Of a DNA stretch of 64,000 bases, positions 43,795 through 52,790 are shown in pieces. The notes under the pieces are model-generated. The model worked only from the letters and a program-made list of their open reading frames with translations. It searched no databases and had not been told where the DNA came from. How positions within the stretch are numbered: position 1 is the stretch's first letter; each line of letters starts with the position of its first letter. The DNA is from Pseudomonas sp. PDM18 (lineage in GTDB: Bacteria > Pseudomonadota > Gammaproteobacteria > Pseudomonadales > Pseudomonadaceae): contig NZ_JACVBX010000003.1 in assembly GCF_014852585.1 (NCBI RefSeq), forward strand, positions 1 through 64,000, in the 5' to 3' direction. Position numbers and translations under genes: made by a program.

Positions 43795-45690
43795 ATGCTT
43801 CGTTCGCTGTCCTTCTCCAGGAAGATCCTCCTCGCCGCCTCCCTCGTGGTCACCTTCGCCTTCGCCTGCTTCATCTTCTTCAACGATCTGCGCCAGCGCC
43901 AGGCCATCCACTCCGACACCGAATCCTACCTCTCCGAGGTCGGCAGCCTGACCGCCAGCAACATCCAGAGCTGGCTGGAAGGTCGCATCCAGCTGGTGGA
44001 AGCGGAAGCTGCGCAACTGGCCGACGGCGAGCCGACACCCGAGCGCATCCAGCACGTGCTGGAGCAGCAGGTGTTCCAGAAGAACTTCGAATCGGTCTAC
44101 CTCGGTGAAGCCGCCAGCGGCGTGTTCACCATGCGCCCCTATGCCCCGATGCCCGACGGCTATGACCCGCGCACCCGCGGCTGGTACAAGGACGCCGTGG
44201 CCGCCGGCCGGCTGATCGTCACCGAGCCCTTCCTCGATGCCGGCACCAACGAACAGATCCTCGCCATGTCCATGCCGGTCATGCGCAACGGCCAGCTGGT
44301 CGGCGTGGCCGCCGGCGACATGAAGCTGGAAACCATCACCGCGATCATCAACTCGCTGAAGTTCGATGGCGACGGCTACGCCTTCCTCGTCAGCGATGCC
44401 GGCAAGATCCTCCTGCACCCGGACAGCAGCCTGATCTTCAAGAGCCTCGGCGAGGTCTACCAGCAGGGCGCACCCAAAGTGCAGCCGGGCGTGCAGGAAG
44501 TCAGCGTCAACGGCAAGGAGCAACTGGTCTCGATGACGCCGGTAAAGGGCCTGCCAGGCGTAACCTGGTATGTAGCTCTGGTGCTCGACAAGGACTCGGC
44601 CTACGCAATGCTCAGCGATTTCCGCAATACCGCGATCATCGCCACCGTCATTGCCATCGTCGCCATCCTGTTCCTGCTCGGCATGCTGATCCGCGTGCTG
44701 ATGGCACCGCTGACCGACATGGGCCGCGCCATGCAGGATATCGCCCAGGGCGAAGGCGACCTGACCAAGCGCCTGAAGGTCGCCAGCAACGACGAATTCG
44801 GCGTGCTGGCCAACGCCTTCAACCGCTTCGTCGAGCGTATCCATGAGTCGATCCGCGAGGTGGCTTCCACCGCACGCAACCTGCATGACGTGTCGCAACT
44901 GGTGGTGAATGCCTCCAACTCGTCCATGAGCAACTCCGACGAGCAGGCCAACCGTACCAATAGCGTGGCCGCGGCGATCAACGAACTGGGCGCTGCCGCC
45001 CAGGAAATCGCCCGCAACGCAGCCGATGCCTCGCACCACGCCACCGATGCTTCGCATCAGGCCGGCGACGGCCGCCAGGTGGTCGAACAGACCATCAGCG
45101 CAATGAACCTGCTCTCCGACAAGATCAGTTCCGCCTGCGCCAATATCGAAGCGCTGAACAGCCGCACGGTGAACATCGGGCAGATTCTGGAGGTGATCAA
45201 GGGCATCTCCGAGCAGACCAACCTGCTCGCGCTGAACGCCGCCATCGAAGCCGCCCGCGCCGGTGAGGCCGGCCGTGGCTTTGCCGTGGTGGCGGACGAG
45301 GTGCGCAACCTTGCCCACCGCGCCCAGGAATCGGCGCAGCAGATCCAGAAGATGATCGAAGAACTGCAGATCGGCGCCCGCGAAGCCGTGGACACCATGA
45401 CCGAGAGCCAGCGCTACAGCCTGGAAAGCGTGGAGATCGCCAACCGCGCCGGCGAGCGCCTGGCCAGCGTGACCCATCGTATTGGCGAGATCGACTCGAT
45501 GAACCAGTCGGTCGCTACCGCCACCGAGGAGCAGACCGCCGTGGTCGACTCGCTGAACATGGACATCACCGAGATCAACACCCTGAACCAGGAAGGCGTG
45601 GAAAACCTCCAGGCCACCCTGCGCGCCTGCGCCGACCTGGAGAATCAGGCTGGGCGCCTGCGTCATCTGGTGGACAGCTTCCGCATCTGA
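43795..45690 (+). CDS. Methyl-accepting chemotaxis protein, dCache amino-acid type (PctC-like)
   Basis: 631 residues. Membrane segments lie near 10-30 and 281-302 and enclose a dCache domain. The amino-acid-binding motif is Y123, R128, W130, Y131 (YDPRTRGWYKDA) and D175 (AGDMKL); the residue equal to Y144 of PctA is F146 (TEPFLDAG), a conservative change that may shift ligand range. A HAMP domain and a long signalling domain with the hairpin tip EQTNLLALNAAIEAARAGE follow. By place after flp and by length it resembles pctC of P. aeruginosa (GABA receptor). A FliA-type promoter precedes it. The last 330 residues are almost identical to the next gene product. Confidence 0.92.
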   Translation: MLRSLSFSRKILLAASLVVTFAFACFIFFNDLRQRQAIHSDTESYLSEVGSLTASNIQSWLEGRIQLVEAEAAQLADGEPTPERIQHVLEQQVFQKNFESVYLGEAASGVFTMRPYAPMPDGYDPRTRGWYKDAVAAGRLIVTEPFLDAGTNEQILAMSMPVMRNGQLVGVAAGDMKLETITAIINSLKFDGDGYAFLVSDAGKILLHPDSSLIFKSLGEVYQQGAPKVQPGVQEVSVNGKEQLVSMTPVKGLPGVTWYVALVLDKDSAYAMLSDFRNTAIIATVIAIVAILFLLGMLIRVLMAPLTDMGRAMQDIAQGEGDLTKRLKVASNDEFGVLANAFNRFVERIHESIREVASTARNLHDVSQLVVNASNSSMSNSDEQANRTNSVAAAINELGAAAQEIARNAADASHHATDASHQAGDGRQVVEQTISAMNLLSDKISSACANIEALNSRTVNIGQILEVIKGISEQTNLLALNAAIEAARAGEAGRGFAVVADEVRNLAHRAQESAQQIQKMIEELQIGAREAVDTMTESQRYSLESVEIANRAGERLASVTHRIGEIDSMNQSVATATEEQTAVVDSLNMDITEINTLNQEGVENLQATLRACADLENQAGRLRHLVDSFRI

Positions 45691-45704
45691 TTCCTGCGGA
45701 CACG

Positions 45705-45730
45705 AAAAAGGCGCCTTCGGGCGCCTTTTT
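45705..45730 (+). terminator. Terminator of first chemoreceptor gene
   Basis: AAAAAGGCGCC-TTCG-GGCGCCTTTTT, a perfect 11-bp stem with a stable tetraloop. The same sequence follows the second chemoreceptor gene. Confidence 0.92.
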
Positions 45731-46132
45731 CATTGGTTGCTGGCTGGTTACGACACGTCATCGCTCCTACACCCGATCGTCATCGCCTCCCGTCGTCATC
45801 CACGCCCGCATGGCACCGGTGAATCCCGCTCTGAACGGCTACCTGTATCACCGCTGAAACACCCGCCGCAGGGGTACTCCTACCGTTCGTCCGACTCCCT
45901 CAAGCTTCCCTCGGATACGCCGAAATCAAGGGTGAAGGCCTTTGATACCAACCAACAAACCGGCCTGTCATCACCGCCGGCACAAGGGAGTTCCGGCCAC
46001 GCCCGCACGGCTATCCGCCGCGCCGGCGCCGTCCGTTTCACACCACGGGGACGGACGTTCTGCGGCGACACCGGATCTGTCGCCCGGACCAACGCCGTTC
46101 AGGCATCCCACTACCTCCGGACTCGACGCAGC
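45731..46132. promoter_or_regulatory. Leader region of the second chemoreceptor gene, with FliA-like promoter
   Basis: The gap has no gene, though a frame happens to stay open into the chemoreceptor. At 45900-45926 TCAAGCTT, an 11-nt spacer and GCCGAAAT resemble a FliA promoter (weaker at the -10). This leaves a leader of about 200 nt. CATCGCTCCTACACC near 45760 may be a decayed REP arm. Confidence 0.55.
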
Positions 46133-48022
46133 ATGATCAAGAGCCTGAAATTCAGCCATAAGATCCTCCTGGCCGCTTCTCTTGTTGTTTTCTCGGCATT
46201 CGCCCTCTTCACCCTCTACAACGATTACCTGCAGCGCAACGCGATCCGCGAGGACCTCGAGGATTACCTGCGGGAGATGGGCGACGTCAGCGCCAGCAAC
46301 ATCCAGAACTGGCTGAGCGGCCGCCTGCTGCTGATCGAAAGCACCGCCCAGACCCTCGCCCGCGACAGCTCGCCCGAGCACCTGACCGGCCTGCTGGAGC
46401 AGGACACCCTGCGCAAGACCTTCAACTTCACCTACCTGGGCCAGGAAGACGGCACCTTCACCATGCGCCCCAACAGCGCCATGCCGGACGGTTACGACCC
46501 GCGCACCCGCCCCTGGTACAAGGATGCCGTCGCGGCCGGCGGCACCACGTTGACCGAGCCCTACATCGATGCAGCCACCCAGCAGCTGATCATGACTGTC
46601 GCCACCCCCGCGCGCGCCGGCGGCAAGACCCTGGGCGTGGTCGGCGGCGACCTCGGCCTGCAGACCCTGGTGCAGATCATCAACTCGCTGGACTTCAGCG
46701 GTATGGGCTACGCCTTCCTGGTCAGCGGCGACGGCAAGATCCTCGTGCACCCGGACAAAAACCAGATCATGAAGACGCTGGCGGACATCTACCCGCAGAA
46801 CACGCCGAAGATCGGCAGCGGCTTCAGCGAGGCCGAACTCAACGGCCACGAACGCATCCTCAGCTTCACCCAGGTGAAGGGCCTGCCGTCGGTGAACTGG
46901 TACATCGGTCTGTCCATCGACAAGGACGCGGCGTACTCCATGCTGAGCAAATTCCGCGCCTCGGCCATCGTCGCTGCCGCGATTGCCATCGTCGCTATCC
47001 TGCTCCTGCTGGGCATGCTGATCCGCGTACTGATGCAGCCGCTTACCACCATGGGCCGCGCCATGCAGGACATCGCCCAGGGCGAAGGCGACCTGACCAA
47101 GCGCCTGAAGGTCGCCAGCAACGACGAGTTCGGCGTGCTGGGCAATGCCTTCAACCGCTTCGTCGAACGCATCCACGAATCCATCCGCGAAGTGGCCTCT
47201 ACTGCGCGCCAGTTGCATGACGTCTCGCAACTGGTGGTGAATGCCTCCAACTCCTCGATGAGCAACTCCGACGAGCAGGCCAACCGTACCAACAGCGTGG
47301 CCGCGGCGATCAATCAACTGGGCGCCGCCGCCCAAGAGATCGCGCGCAACGCCGCCGATGCCTCGCACCACGCCACCGATGCCTCGCATCAGGCCGGCGA
47401 CGGCCGCCAAGTGGTCGAACAGACCATCAGCGCAATGAACCTGCTCTCCGACAAGATCAGCTCCGCCTGCGCCAACATCGAAGCACTGAACAGCCGCACG
47501 GTGAACATCGGGCAGATTCTGGAGGTGATCAAGGGCATCTCCGAGCAGACCAACCTGCTGGCCCTGAACGCCGCCATCGAAGCCGCCCGCGCCGGTGAAG
47601 CCGGCCGTGGCTTCGCCGTGGTGGCGGACGAGGTACGCAACCTGGCCCACCGCGCCCAGGAATCGGCGCAGCAGATCCAGAAGATGATCGAAGAACTGCA
47701 GATCGGCGCCCGCGAAGCCGTGGACACCATGACCGAGAGCCAGCGCTACAGCCTGGAAAGCGTGGAAATCGCCAACCGCGCCGGCGAGCGCCTGGCCAGC
47801 GTCACCCACCGCATCGGCGAGATCGACTCGATGAACCAGTCGGTGGCCACTGCAACCGAGGAACAGACCGCCGTGGTCGACTCGCTGAACATGGACATCA
47901 CCGAGATCAACACCCTCAACCAGGAAGGTGTGGAAAACCTCCAGGCCACCCTGCGCGCCTGCGCCGACCTGGAGAACCAGGCTGGGCGCCTGCGTCATCT
48001 GGTGGACAGCTTCCGCATCTGA
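46133..48022 (+). CDS. Methyl-accepting chemotaxis protein, dCache amino-acid type (PctA/PctB-like)
   Basis: 629 residues, the length of PctA and PctB of P. aeruginosa. Membrane segments near 10-30 and about 280-300. The dCache amino-acid motif is complete at the PctA numbering: Y121, R126, W128, Y129 (YDPRTRPWYKDA), Y144 (TEPYIDAA) and D173 (GGDLGL). This predicts direct binding of L-amino acids. HAMP and signalling domain follow, with the tip EQTNLLALNAAIEAARAGE. The start MIKSLKFSHKILLAASLVV is set by likeness to the first receptor; the frame is open to 45737 but that part has no protein-like features. Which of PctA or PctB it matches cannot be settled. Confidence 0.92.
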   Translation: MIKSLKFSHKILLAASLVVFSAFALFTLYNDYLQRNAIREDLEDYLREMGDVSASNIQNWLSGRLLLIESTAQTLARDSSPEHLTGLLEQDTLRKTFNFTYLGQEDGTFTMRPNSAMPDGYDPRTRPWYKDAVAAGGTTLTEPYIDAATQQLIMTVATPARAGGKTLGVVGGDLGLQTLVQIINSLDFSGMGYAFLVSGDGKILVHPDKNQIMKTLADIYPQNTPKIGSGFSEAELNGHERILSFTQVKGLPSVNWYIGLSIDKDAAYSMLSKFRASAIVAAAIAIVAILLLLGMLIRVLMQPLTTMGRAMQDIAQGEGDLTKRLKVASNDEFGVLGNAFNRFVERIHESIREVASTARQLHDVSQLVVNASNSSMSNSDEQANRTNSVAAAINQLGAAAQEIARNAADASHHATDASHQAGDGRQVVEQTISAMNLLSDKISSACANIEALNSRTVNIGQILEVIKGISEQTNLLALNAAIEAARAGEAGRGFAVVADEVRNLAHRAQESAQQIQKMIEELQIGAREAVDTMTESQRYSLESVEIANRAGERLASVTHRIGEIDSMNQSVATATEEQTAVVDSLNMDITEINTLNQEGVENLQATLRACADLENQAGRLRHLVDSFRI

Positions 48023-48036
48023 TTCCTGCGGACACG

Positions 48037-48063
48037 AAAAAGGCGCCTTCGGGCGCCTTTTTT
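48037..48063 (+). terminator. Terminator of second chemoreceptor gene
   Basis: AAAAAGGCGCC-TTCG-GGCGCCTTTTTT, the same hairpin and flank as after the first chemoreceptor gene, beginning 14 nt after the stop. Confidence 0.92.
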
Positions 48064-48134
48064 GTTCGCGAGCAGGCTCGCTCCTACAGGGAACCGCAGC
48101 ATTTCGTAGGACCGAGGGGGACGCCTAGTCCTTG
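48064..48134. repeat. Pseudomonas REP elements, inverted pair
   Basis: GTTCGCGAGCAGGCTCGCTCC (48064-48084) plus TACAGGG is a typical Pseudomonas REP arm with its GAGC/GCTC hairpin. A second, inverted and decayed copy ends in CCTTGCTCGCGAAC (48130-48143). Such pairs are common mobile REP/REPIN units driven by RAYT transposases. Confidence 0.75.
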
Positions 48135-48182
48135 CTCGCGAACCGCTTCACACAGAGTCCACCGCCAACAGGGAGGACGAAG

Positions 48183-48211
48183 GGCGCATAACCTGGAACG
48201 GGTTATCCGCC
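48183..48211. repeat. Palindromic intergenic repeat (GGTTATCCGCC type)
   Basis: GGCGCATAACC and GGTTATCCGCC form an 11-bp stem with one mismatch and a 7-nt loop. Similar 'GCGGATAAC...GTTATCCGC' palindromes are scattered in Pseudomonas genomes. It lies 27 nt past the stop of the convergent HerA-like gene. Confidence 0.55.
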
Positions 48212-48237
48212 ATGGGTGCTCTACACGCCCCAGGCTT

Positions 48238-49722
48238 TCACCGCCGCTTGCTACCGCCCAGCAGCGCGCCCATCAACCCGCGCACCAGTTGCCGGCCGAT
48301 CTGGTTGGCCGCCTGGCGCACCACCGTCTTGCTAACCTGGCTGGCCAGTGAACCCAGAATCTCACCGGCCATGTCACCAAAATCGGTGCCGCTGCCCTTC
48401 TCTTCCTTCCGCTCGGTCGGTGCCATCTTGTTATCGGCGCGGCCGGTCAGTTTCTCGTAGGCGGACTCGCGGTCGATCGGCTGATCGTAGCGACCGGCCA
48501 GTGGCGAACGGCGGATGACGTCGGCGCGCTCGGCATCGGTCAGCGGGCCGATACGCGACTGCGGCGGCGCCACAGCCACGCGCTGCACCATCGCGGGCGT
48601 GCCCTTCTCTTCCAGAGTGCCCACCAGCGCTTCGCCGATACCCAGCTCGGTGAGCACGTTCAAGGTGTCGAAAGCCGGGTTGGGCCGGAAACCGTCGGCC
48701 ACGGCGCGCAGGGACTTCTGTTCCTTGGCGGTGAATGCGCGCAGGCCGTGCTGGATGCGCAGGCCCAGTTGCGCCAGCACGTCGTCAGGCAGGTCGCCGG
48801 GCGACTGGGTAACGAAGTAGACGCCCACGCCCTTGGAGCGAATCAGCCGCACCACCTGTTCCAGGCGATCCTGCAGGGCCTTGGGCGTGCCGTTGAACAG
48901 CAGGTGCGCCTCGTCGAAGAACAGCGCGAGGATGGGCTTGTCCGCGTCGCCGCGCTCGGGCAATTGCTCGAACAGTTCGGCCAGCAGCCAGAGCAGGAAA
49001 GTGGCATAGACCTTGGGCGCGTCATGCACCAGCTTGCTGGCGTCCAGCAGGTGGATGCGGCCACGGCCGTCAGGCTCGGGACGCAGCAGGTCCTCCAGTT
49101 GCAGCGCAGGCTCGCCGAAGAACTCCTCGGCGCCCTGCTGTTCCAGCAGTGCCAGGCGCCGCAGTAGTGCCTGGGACGAGGCGCCGGTGAACAACGCACG
49201 GTCTTCGCCGAGGATGTCCGGGTTTTCCTTGAAGTGGTTGAGCAGCGCCTTGAGGTCTTTCAGGTCGAGCAGCAGCAGGCCTTCGCGGTCAGCCACCTTG
49301 AACGCGGCAAACAGCGCCGCCTGCTGGCTCTCGGTCAGCTCGAGCAGGTTGGCCAGCAGCAGCGGGCCCATCTCCGACAGCGTGGTGCGCAGCGGGTGGC
49401 CAGTCTTCCCGGCCACGTCCCAGATGCTTACCGGGTAGGCCTGGGGCTTGTGGTTCAGCCAGGGCATGCTGGCGATGCGTTCGGCCACCTTGCCCTGTGG
49501 ATTGCCCGCGGCAGCGATGCCGCACAGGTCACCCTTGATGTCGGCGGCGAACACCGCGATGCCGGCGTCGCTGAAGGACTCGGCGAGATGCTGCAGCGTC
49601 ACCGTCTTGCCGGTGCCGGTGGCGCCGGCGATCAGGCCGTGGCGGTTGGCGAGTTTCCAGGACTGGCCGACCGGCTGCCCGTCAGGACCTGCGCCGATGA
49701 TGAGTTCGTTGGTGGCTGACAT
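48238..49722 (-). CDS. HerA-like ATPase (DUF853 family, YjgR-like)
   Basis: 494 residues. Walker A GATGTGKTVTLQHLAE (about 29-44), Walker B ILALFFDEAHLLF, and VRLIRSKGVGVYFVTQSPGDLPDDVL mark the HerA/FtsK-like fold of the DUF853 (helicase HerA-like, C-terminal) group. The C-terminal tail is basic with a Gly-rich end (MGALLGGSKRR). Role in vivo is unclear; E. coli YjgR is the usual reference. The start MSATNELIIGAG is preceded by AGGGG; a longer frame to 49875 would overlap pncB. Confidence 0.88.
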   Translation of the reverse strand: MSATNELIIGAGPDGQPVGQSWKLANRHGLIAGATGTGKTVTLQHLAESFSDAGIAVFAADIKGDLCGIAAAGNPQGKVAERIASMPWLNHKPQAYPVSIWDVAGKTGHPLRTTLSEMGPLLLANLLELTESQQAALFAAFKVADREGLLLLDLKDLKALLNHFKENPDILGEDRALFTGASSQALLRRLALLEQQGAEEFFGEPALQLEDLLRPEPDGRGRIHLLDASKLVHDAPKVYATFLLWLLAELFEQLPERGDADKPILALFFDEAHLLFNGTPKALQDRLEQVVRLIRSKGVGVYFVTQSPGDLPDDVLAQLGLRIQHGLRAFTAKEQKSLRAVADGFRPNPAFDTLNVLTELGIGEALVGTLEEKGTPAMVQRVAVAPPQSRIGPLTDAERADVIRRSPLAGRYDQPIDRESAYEKLTGRADNKMAPTERKEEKGSGTDFGDMAGEILGSLASQVSKTVVRQAANQIGRQLVRGLMGALLGGSKRR

Positions 49723-49817
49723 CCGTTGTTCCCCTTCAGTGTGCCTTTCGCGCCAGAGCGCCTGTCGCGTTCGCTGCTTGAACAAGAGTGGCGCGTCCCG
49801 GCGCGCCGCGCAATCGG

Positions 49818-51017
49818 CTACCCCGGTACTTTGAAGACGTGCTTGAGGTAGTGCAGGAAGTTCTCGTCCTTGCACTGGGTCTTGCCCGGCGCATCGGAAA
49901 TCTTCGCCACCGGATGGCCGTTGCAGGCAGTCATCTTCAGCACGATGTTCATCGGCTGCACGCCCGGCACATCACAGGTGAAATGGGTACCGATGCCGAA
50001 GCTGACGTCGATGCGCTCACGCAGCGCCCGGTAGATTTCCAGCGCGCGCGGCAGGTTGAGGCCGTCGGAGAACACCAGGGTCTTGGTCAGCGGGTCGATA
50101 CCCAGGTGCTCATAATGCCGGATGGCTTTTTCTGCCCATTCCAGCGGGTCGCCCGAGTCATGCCGCAGGCCGTCGAAGAGCTTGGCGAAGTACAGGTCGA
50201 AGTCCGCCAGGAAGGCATCCATGGTGATGCAATCGGTCAGGGCGATACCCAGCTGGCCTCGATACTCGCGAACCCAGGCGTCCAGGGCGGCGGCCTGGCT
50301 GTCGATCAACCGCGGGCCGAGCTGCTGATGCGCCATCAGCCACTCGTGGGCCATGGTACCCAGCGGCTTCACCCCCAGCTCGCGCGCCAGATGGACGTTG
50401 CTGGTGCCGACGAAATGGCCGGGGAATCCATCGCGCAGGTCGCGTACCACGGCTTCCTGCACCGGATAGGAGAAGCGTCGGCGGGTGCCGAAGTCGGCCA
50501 TCTTGAAACCAGCCAGCTCTTCGGCGCTTGCCTCCTTGCGCAGCCAGTGGAACTTCTCCTGCAGGCGTTCGCGAACCATCGTCAGCGTCACGCCAGGATG
50601 GCGGTGGCGGTTGCGCACTTCGCTGATGATCGCAAGCAGCGGCACCTCGAAGAGAATCACATGCAGCCAGGGGCCTTTCAGGCGCAGGAACAGCTCCTCG
50701 TTCTCTACGCCCAGCTGCACATAGCACGGATTGAAGCGAAACAGGCCGAGGAAGCGGATGAAGTCAGGTTTGAAGAAGGGGATGCGTTCGAGGAAGGCCA
50801 GGTCCTGCGATGCGAAGGAAAGCTCCGACAGCTGCTCGATCTGCTCGCGCAGCGGGTCCAGGTAGGCGCGCAGGTCCTCTTCGTTGCGGCAGCGGAACTC
50901 CCATTCGACTTCGGCGTTGGGGTAGTTGTGCAGCACCGCCTGCATCATGCTCAGCTTGTAGAAATCGGTATCCAGCAGGTTCTGCACGATCCGCCGGGAA
51001 AATGCGCTGTCGCTCAT
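49818..51017 (-). CDS. pncB: Nicotinate phosphoribosyltransferase
   Basis: 399 residues. PncB joins nicotinate and PRPP with ATP to make nicotinate mononucleotide in NAD salvage. Family marks: the N-terminal [45 protein letters not shown] with the His that is phosphorylated in catalysis, [11 protein letters not shown] and [10 protein letters not shown]. Start [12 protein letters not shown] at 51017; 16 further residues are open upstream. Closed upstream by a bidirectional terminator, so it has its own promoter in the short gap. P. aeruginosa has two pncB genes; this copy is not next to nadE. Confidence 0.95.
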   Translation of the reverse strand: MSDSAFSRRIVQNLLDTDFYKLSMMQAVLHNYPNAEVEWEFRCRNEEDLRAYLDPLREQIEQLSELSFASQDLAFLERIPFFKPDFIRFLGLFRFNPCYVQLGVENEELFLRLKGPWLHVILFEVPLLAIISEVRNRHRHPGVTLTMVRERLQEKFHWLRKEASAEELAGFKMADFGTRRRFSYPVQEAVVRDLRDGFPGHFVGTSNVHLARELGVKPLGTMAHEWLMAHQQLGPRLIDSQAAALDAWVREYRGQLGIALTDCITMDAFLADFDLYFAKLFDGLRHDSGDPLEWAEKAIRHYEHLGIDPLTKTLVFSDGLNLPRALEIYRALRERIDVSFGIGTHFTCDVPGVQPMNIVLKMTACNGHPVAKISDAPGKTQCKDENFLHYLKHVFKVPG

Positions 51018-51067
51018 GCTCGTCTCATTGCAGGCTTGAACCGGCAGTCTAAACCCGTCGCCCACAA

Positions 51068-51091
51068 AAAACCCCGCCGAGGCGGGGTTTT
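51068..51091. terminator. Intrinsic terminator upstream of pncB, at the end of the colRS operon
   Basis: AAAACCCCGCC and GGCGGGGTTTT pair around a GA loop. On the minus strand it ends the operon colR-colS-warA-inaA-small gene, 17 nt after its last stop. Confidence 0.88.
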
Positions 51092-51107
51092 GAGTTGGAA
51101 CCAGAAA

Positions 51108-51332
51108 TCAGCGTGCTTTGCTCTGCGACATCCCGAACAGGAAAAGCAGCAGGTCGTCATCCGGACGGATGTCCTGTTGCTTGGCGCGCAGGTTGGGCGG
51201 CATCGGGCAACTGTCCAAGCCGCCTTTTCCGGAAATGACCGAAGGCCCCGGCTCATGCCAGGCCGCCGCCGCCAGGGTCGCCACCCCGAGCGCGCCGATG
51301 AGGAGCAAACCTCGCGTAATTTCTAACTTCAT
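51108..51332 (-). CDS. Small exported protein at the end of the colRS operon
   Basis: 74 residues. An N-terminal hydrophobic segment (ITRGLLLIGALGVATLAAAAW) is a signal peptide or anchor. The mature part has a single Cys (GLDSCPMPPNLRAK) and an acidic-hydrophobic motif RPDDDLLLFLFGMSQ. The ATG overlaps the inaA stop by 4 nt, so it is translationally coupled to the LPS kinase-like gene. I do not recognise a named family. Likely periplasmic or inner-membrane. Confidence 0.75.
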   Translation of the reverse strand: MKLEITRGLLLIGALGVATLAAAAWHEPGPSVISGKGGLDSCPMPPNLRAKQQDIRPDDDLLLFLFGMSQSKAR

Positions 51333-52033
51333 GTCTGCAACCCTTTGATGGCGCTGCCAAACGCCGCTTGGTAACCATAGACAAAGGCCTGCCATTGCGC
51401 CTCTGTCCACGACGAGCGGCGTTTTACTTGGCGAAGATCGTGACGGGCGGCGCGCTGGGCGCTGAAGCGCTGGCGGGCTTTTTCCATGTCAATCAGAGCC
51501 ACTTCGATCTTGTCGCCATCCACCTTCACGAACACGTGCTTCAGGTAGAGGCAGCCATGCTGCCAACGGCCGGCATTAAGCTTTGCAAGGGTACTACCGT
51601 AATGTTGCAGAATTCTTTGGTGCAGGGCTTCGCCCCAACGCTCCTGGTCGCCACGGGCGTAGCAGTCTTCCAGGCTGCTGAAACCGTCCAGGGACTCGGT
51701 GACCAGCAGGGCCTGCCATTCGCCATCCACCTTGCGGCAGCCTGCGTAGACCAGGGTCGGCACTTTCACACCCAGCGCTTCGGCGGCTTTCAGCGCATTG
51801 CGCTCGCGGATAGCGGTGGGGTAGCCGAAGGGGTGCAGCAGGTCACGGTAGATGTGGCCCATCTGCTGCTTGCGATAGAGCATCCGGCCGTCGGAGGTCA
51901 GGACTCGCTGCACGCCGCTTTCGCCACCGCGCCGACGGTTGGGTTCCTCGACCCATTTGCCGGGCACCTGGAGCCAACGGTCGATGGCGTTCTCACCGGA
52001 AATTTGCTGCAGCGATGCCAGATCAACGGCCAT
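51329..52033 (-). CDS. inaA: InaA-type lipopolysaccharide kinase-like protein
   Basis: 234 residues with a Kdo/WaaP-like kinase fold. RKQQMGHIYRDLLHPFGYPTAIRERNALKAAEALGV resembles the N lobe, HGCLYLKHVFVK the catalytic loop (HG-x-L-x-x-K), and ALIDMEKAR the metal-binding (DFG-like, here ID-M-E) segment. InaA/WapQ proteins phosphorylate, or are thought to phosphorylate, the LPS core. It follows warA and precedes a small exported protein; both junctions are within 4 nt. AAGGAG lies before the ATG. Kinase activity has to be taken from the family. Confidence 0.85.
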   Translation of the reverse strand: MAVDLASLQQISGENAIDRWLQVPGKWVEEPNRRRGGESGVQRVLTSDGRMLYRKQQMGHIYRDLLHPFGYPTAIRERNALKAAEALGVKVPTLVYAGCRKVDGEWQALLVTESLDGFSSLEDCYARGDQERWGEALHQRILQHYGSTLAKLNAGRWQHGCLYLKHVFVKVDGDKIEVALIDMEKARQRFSAQRAARHDLRQVKRRSSWTEAQWQAFVYGYQAAFGSAIKGLQT

Positions 52034-52036
52034 CCA

Positions 52037-52708
52037 TCACTCCTTACGCAGAATGTAGACCCGCCACATATGAACGAGCGGGACGAAATCAATGTGATCC
52101 TGGACCTTGAAACCAGCCTGGCGGAACTCCGCCTCGATGGTCTTGGCAGGAATCACGAAGCGGTTCTGGTAGGCGTGTTTCTTGCGAGTTGACTCGGCGC
52201 GCGCACGTTTCCAGGACTTGAAGTTGCCATCGACCCACATCGACAGGATCACCGAATCGCGAGTTACGCGGTGAAATTCGCGCAACATCGTCAAACGATC
52301 GTCAGATTCGCCGATATGGTGCATCAGGCGCATCGAGAAGATGCTATCGACGGCATTGTCGGGCAGATCAATGGCAAACGCCGAAGTCTGCAAAGGTCGG
52401 ACGCGTTTTACAACCTCATTCGGTTGACCGGCGCAGGCAACGGCGATCATGTCCGGGGAATTGTCCGCCCCGATGATCACCCGGTTCTCCTTCTCGGCCA
52501 GCATCGACCAGAAGCGCCCGGCGCCGCACGGAAGGTCGAGCACCAGATTGGGCTGGCCGGCAAGCTTGAGAGCCTGGCGGGCGATTTGGACATCGCGCCA
52601 GTGGGAAAGTTTCCTGGAGAGTCCGGCCTGGTGCTTGCGCAGGTAACGCTCTGCGTGCTGGCGGTCGTACTTTTGGGAGAACTCCAGGTCGACGGGTTTT
52701 TCAGTCAT
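52037..52708 (-). CDS. warA: SAM-dependent methyltransferase WarA-like (ColRS operon)
   Basis: 223 residues, class I methyltransferase. The SAM-binding motif I reads LVLDLPCGAGRFW (about residues 55-67), motif II VIIGADNSPDM and motif IV VDSIFSMRLMHHI. The N terminus has a helical YDRQHAERYLRKHQAGL segment. In P. aeruginosa the gene after colS (PA4379, WarA) is a methyltransferase that affects O-antigen chain length; this gene has the same place between colS and inaA (orf222 in P. fluorescens). The substrate is not known from the sequence. Confidence 0.85.
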   Translation of the reverse strand: MTEKPVDLEFSQKYDRQHAERYLRKHQAGLSRKLSHWRDVQIARQALKLAGQPNLVLDLPCGAGRFWSMLAEKENRVIIGADNSPDMIAVACAGQPNEVVKRVRPLQTSAFAIDLPDNAVDSIFSMRLMHHIGESDDRLTMLREFHRVTRDSVILSMWVDGNFKSWKRARAESTRKKHAYQNRFVIPAKTIEAEFRQAGFKVQDHIDFVPLVHMWRVYILRKE

Positions 52709-52790
52709 CGGATATTTACCTTTCCCGAATTCAGGGCGAACGATACAAACCAGCCTGTCACAGCCGGGTCACGCACTTGTGAAGTTTTTG

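Noticed and set aside
45737-46132. 132-codon in-frame extension upstream of the second chemoreceptor
   Set aside because: Composition is not protein-like, and the receptor start at 46133 aligns with the start of the paralogue; the region holds a FliA-like promoter.
43789-47998. Two long open frames on the minus strand opposite the chemoreceptors, similar to each other
   Set aside because: Their likeness only mirrors the likeness of the two receptor genes; no start signals or domains.
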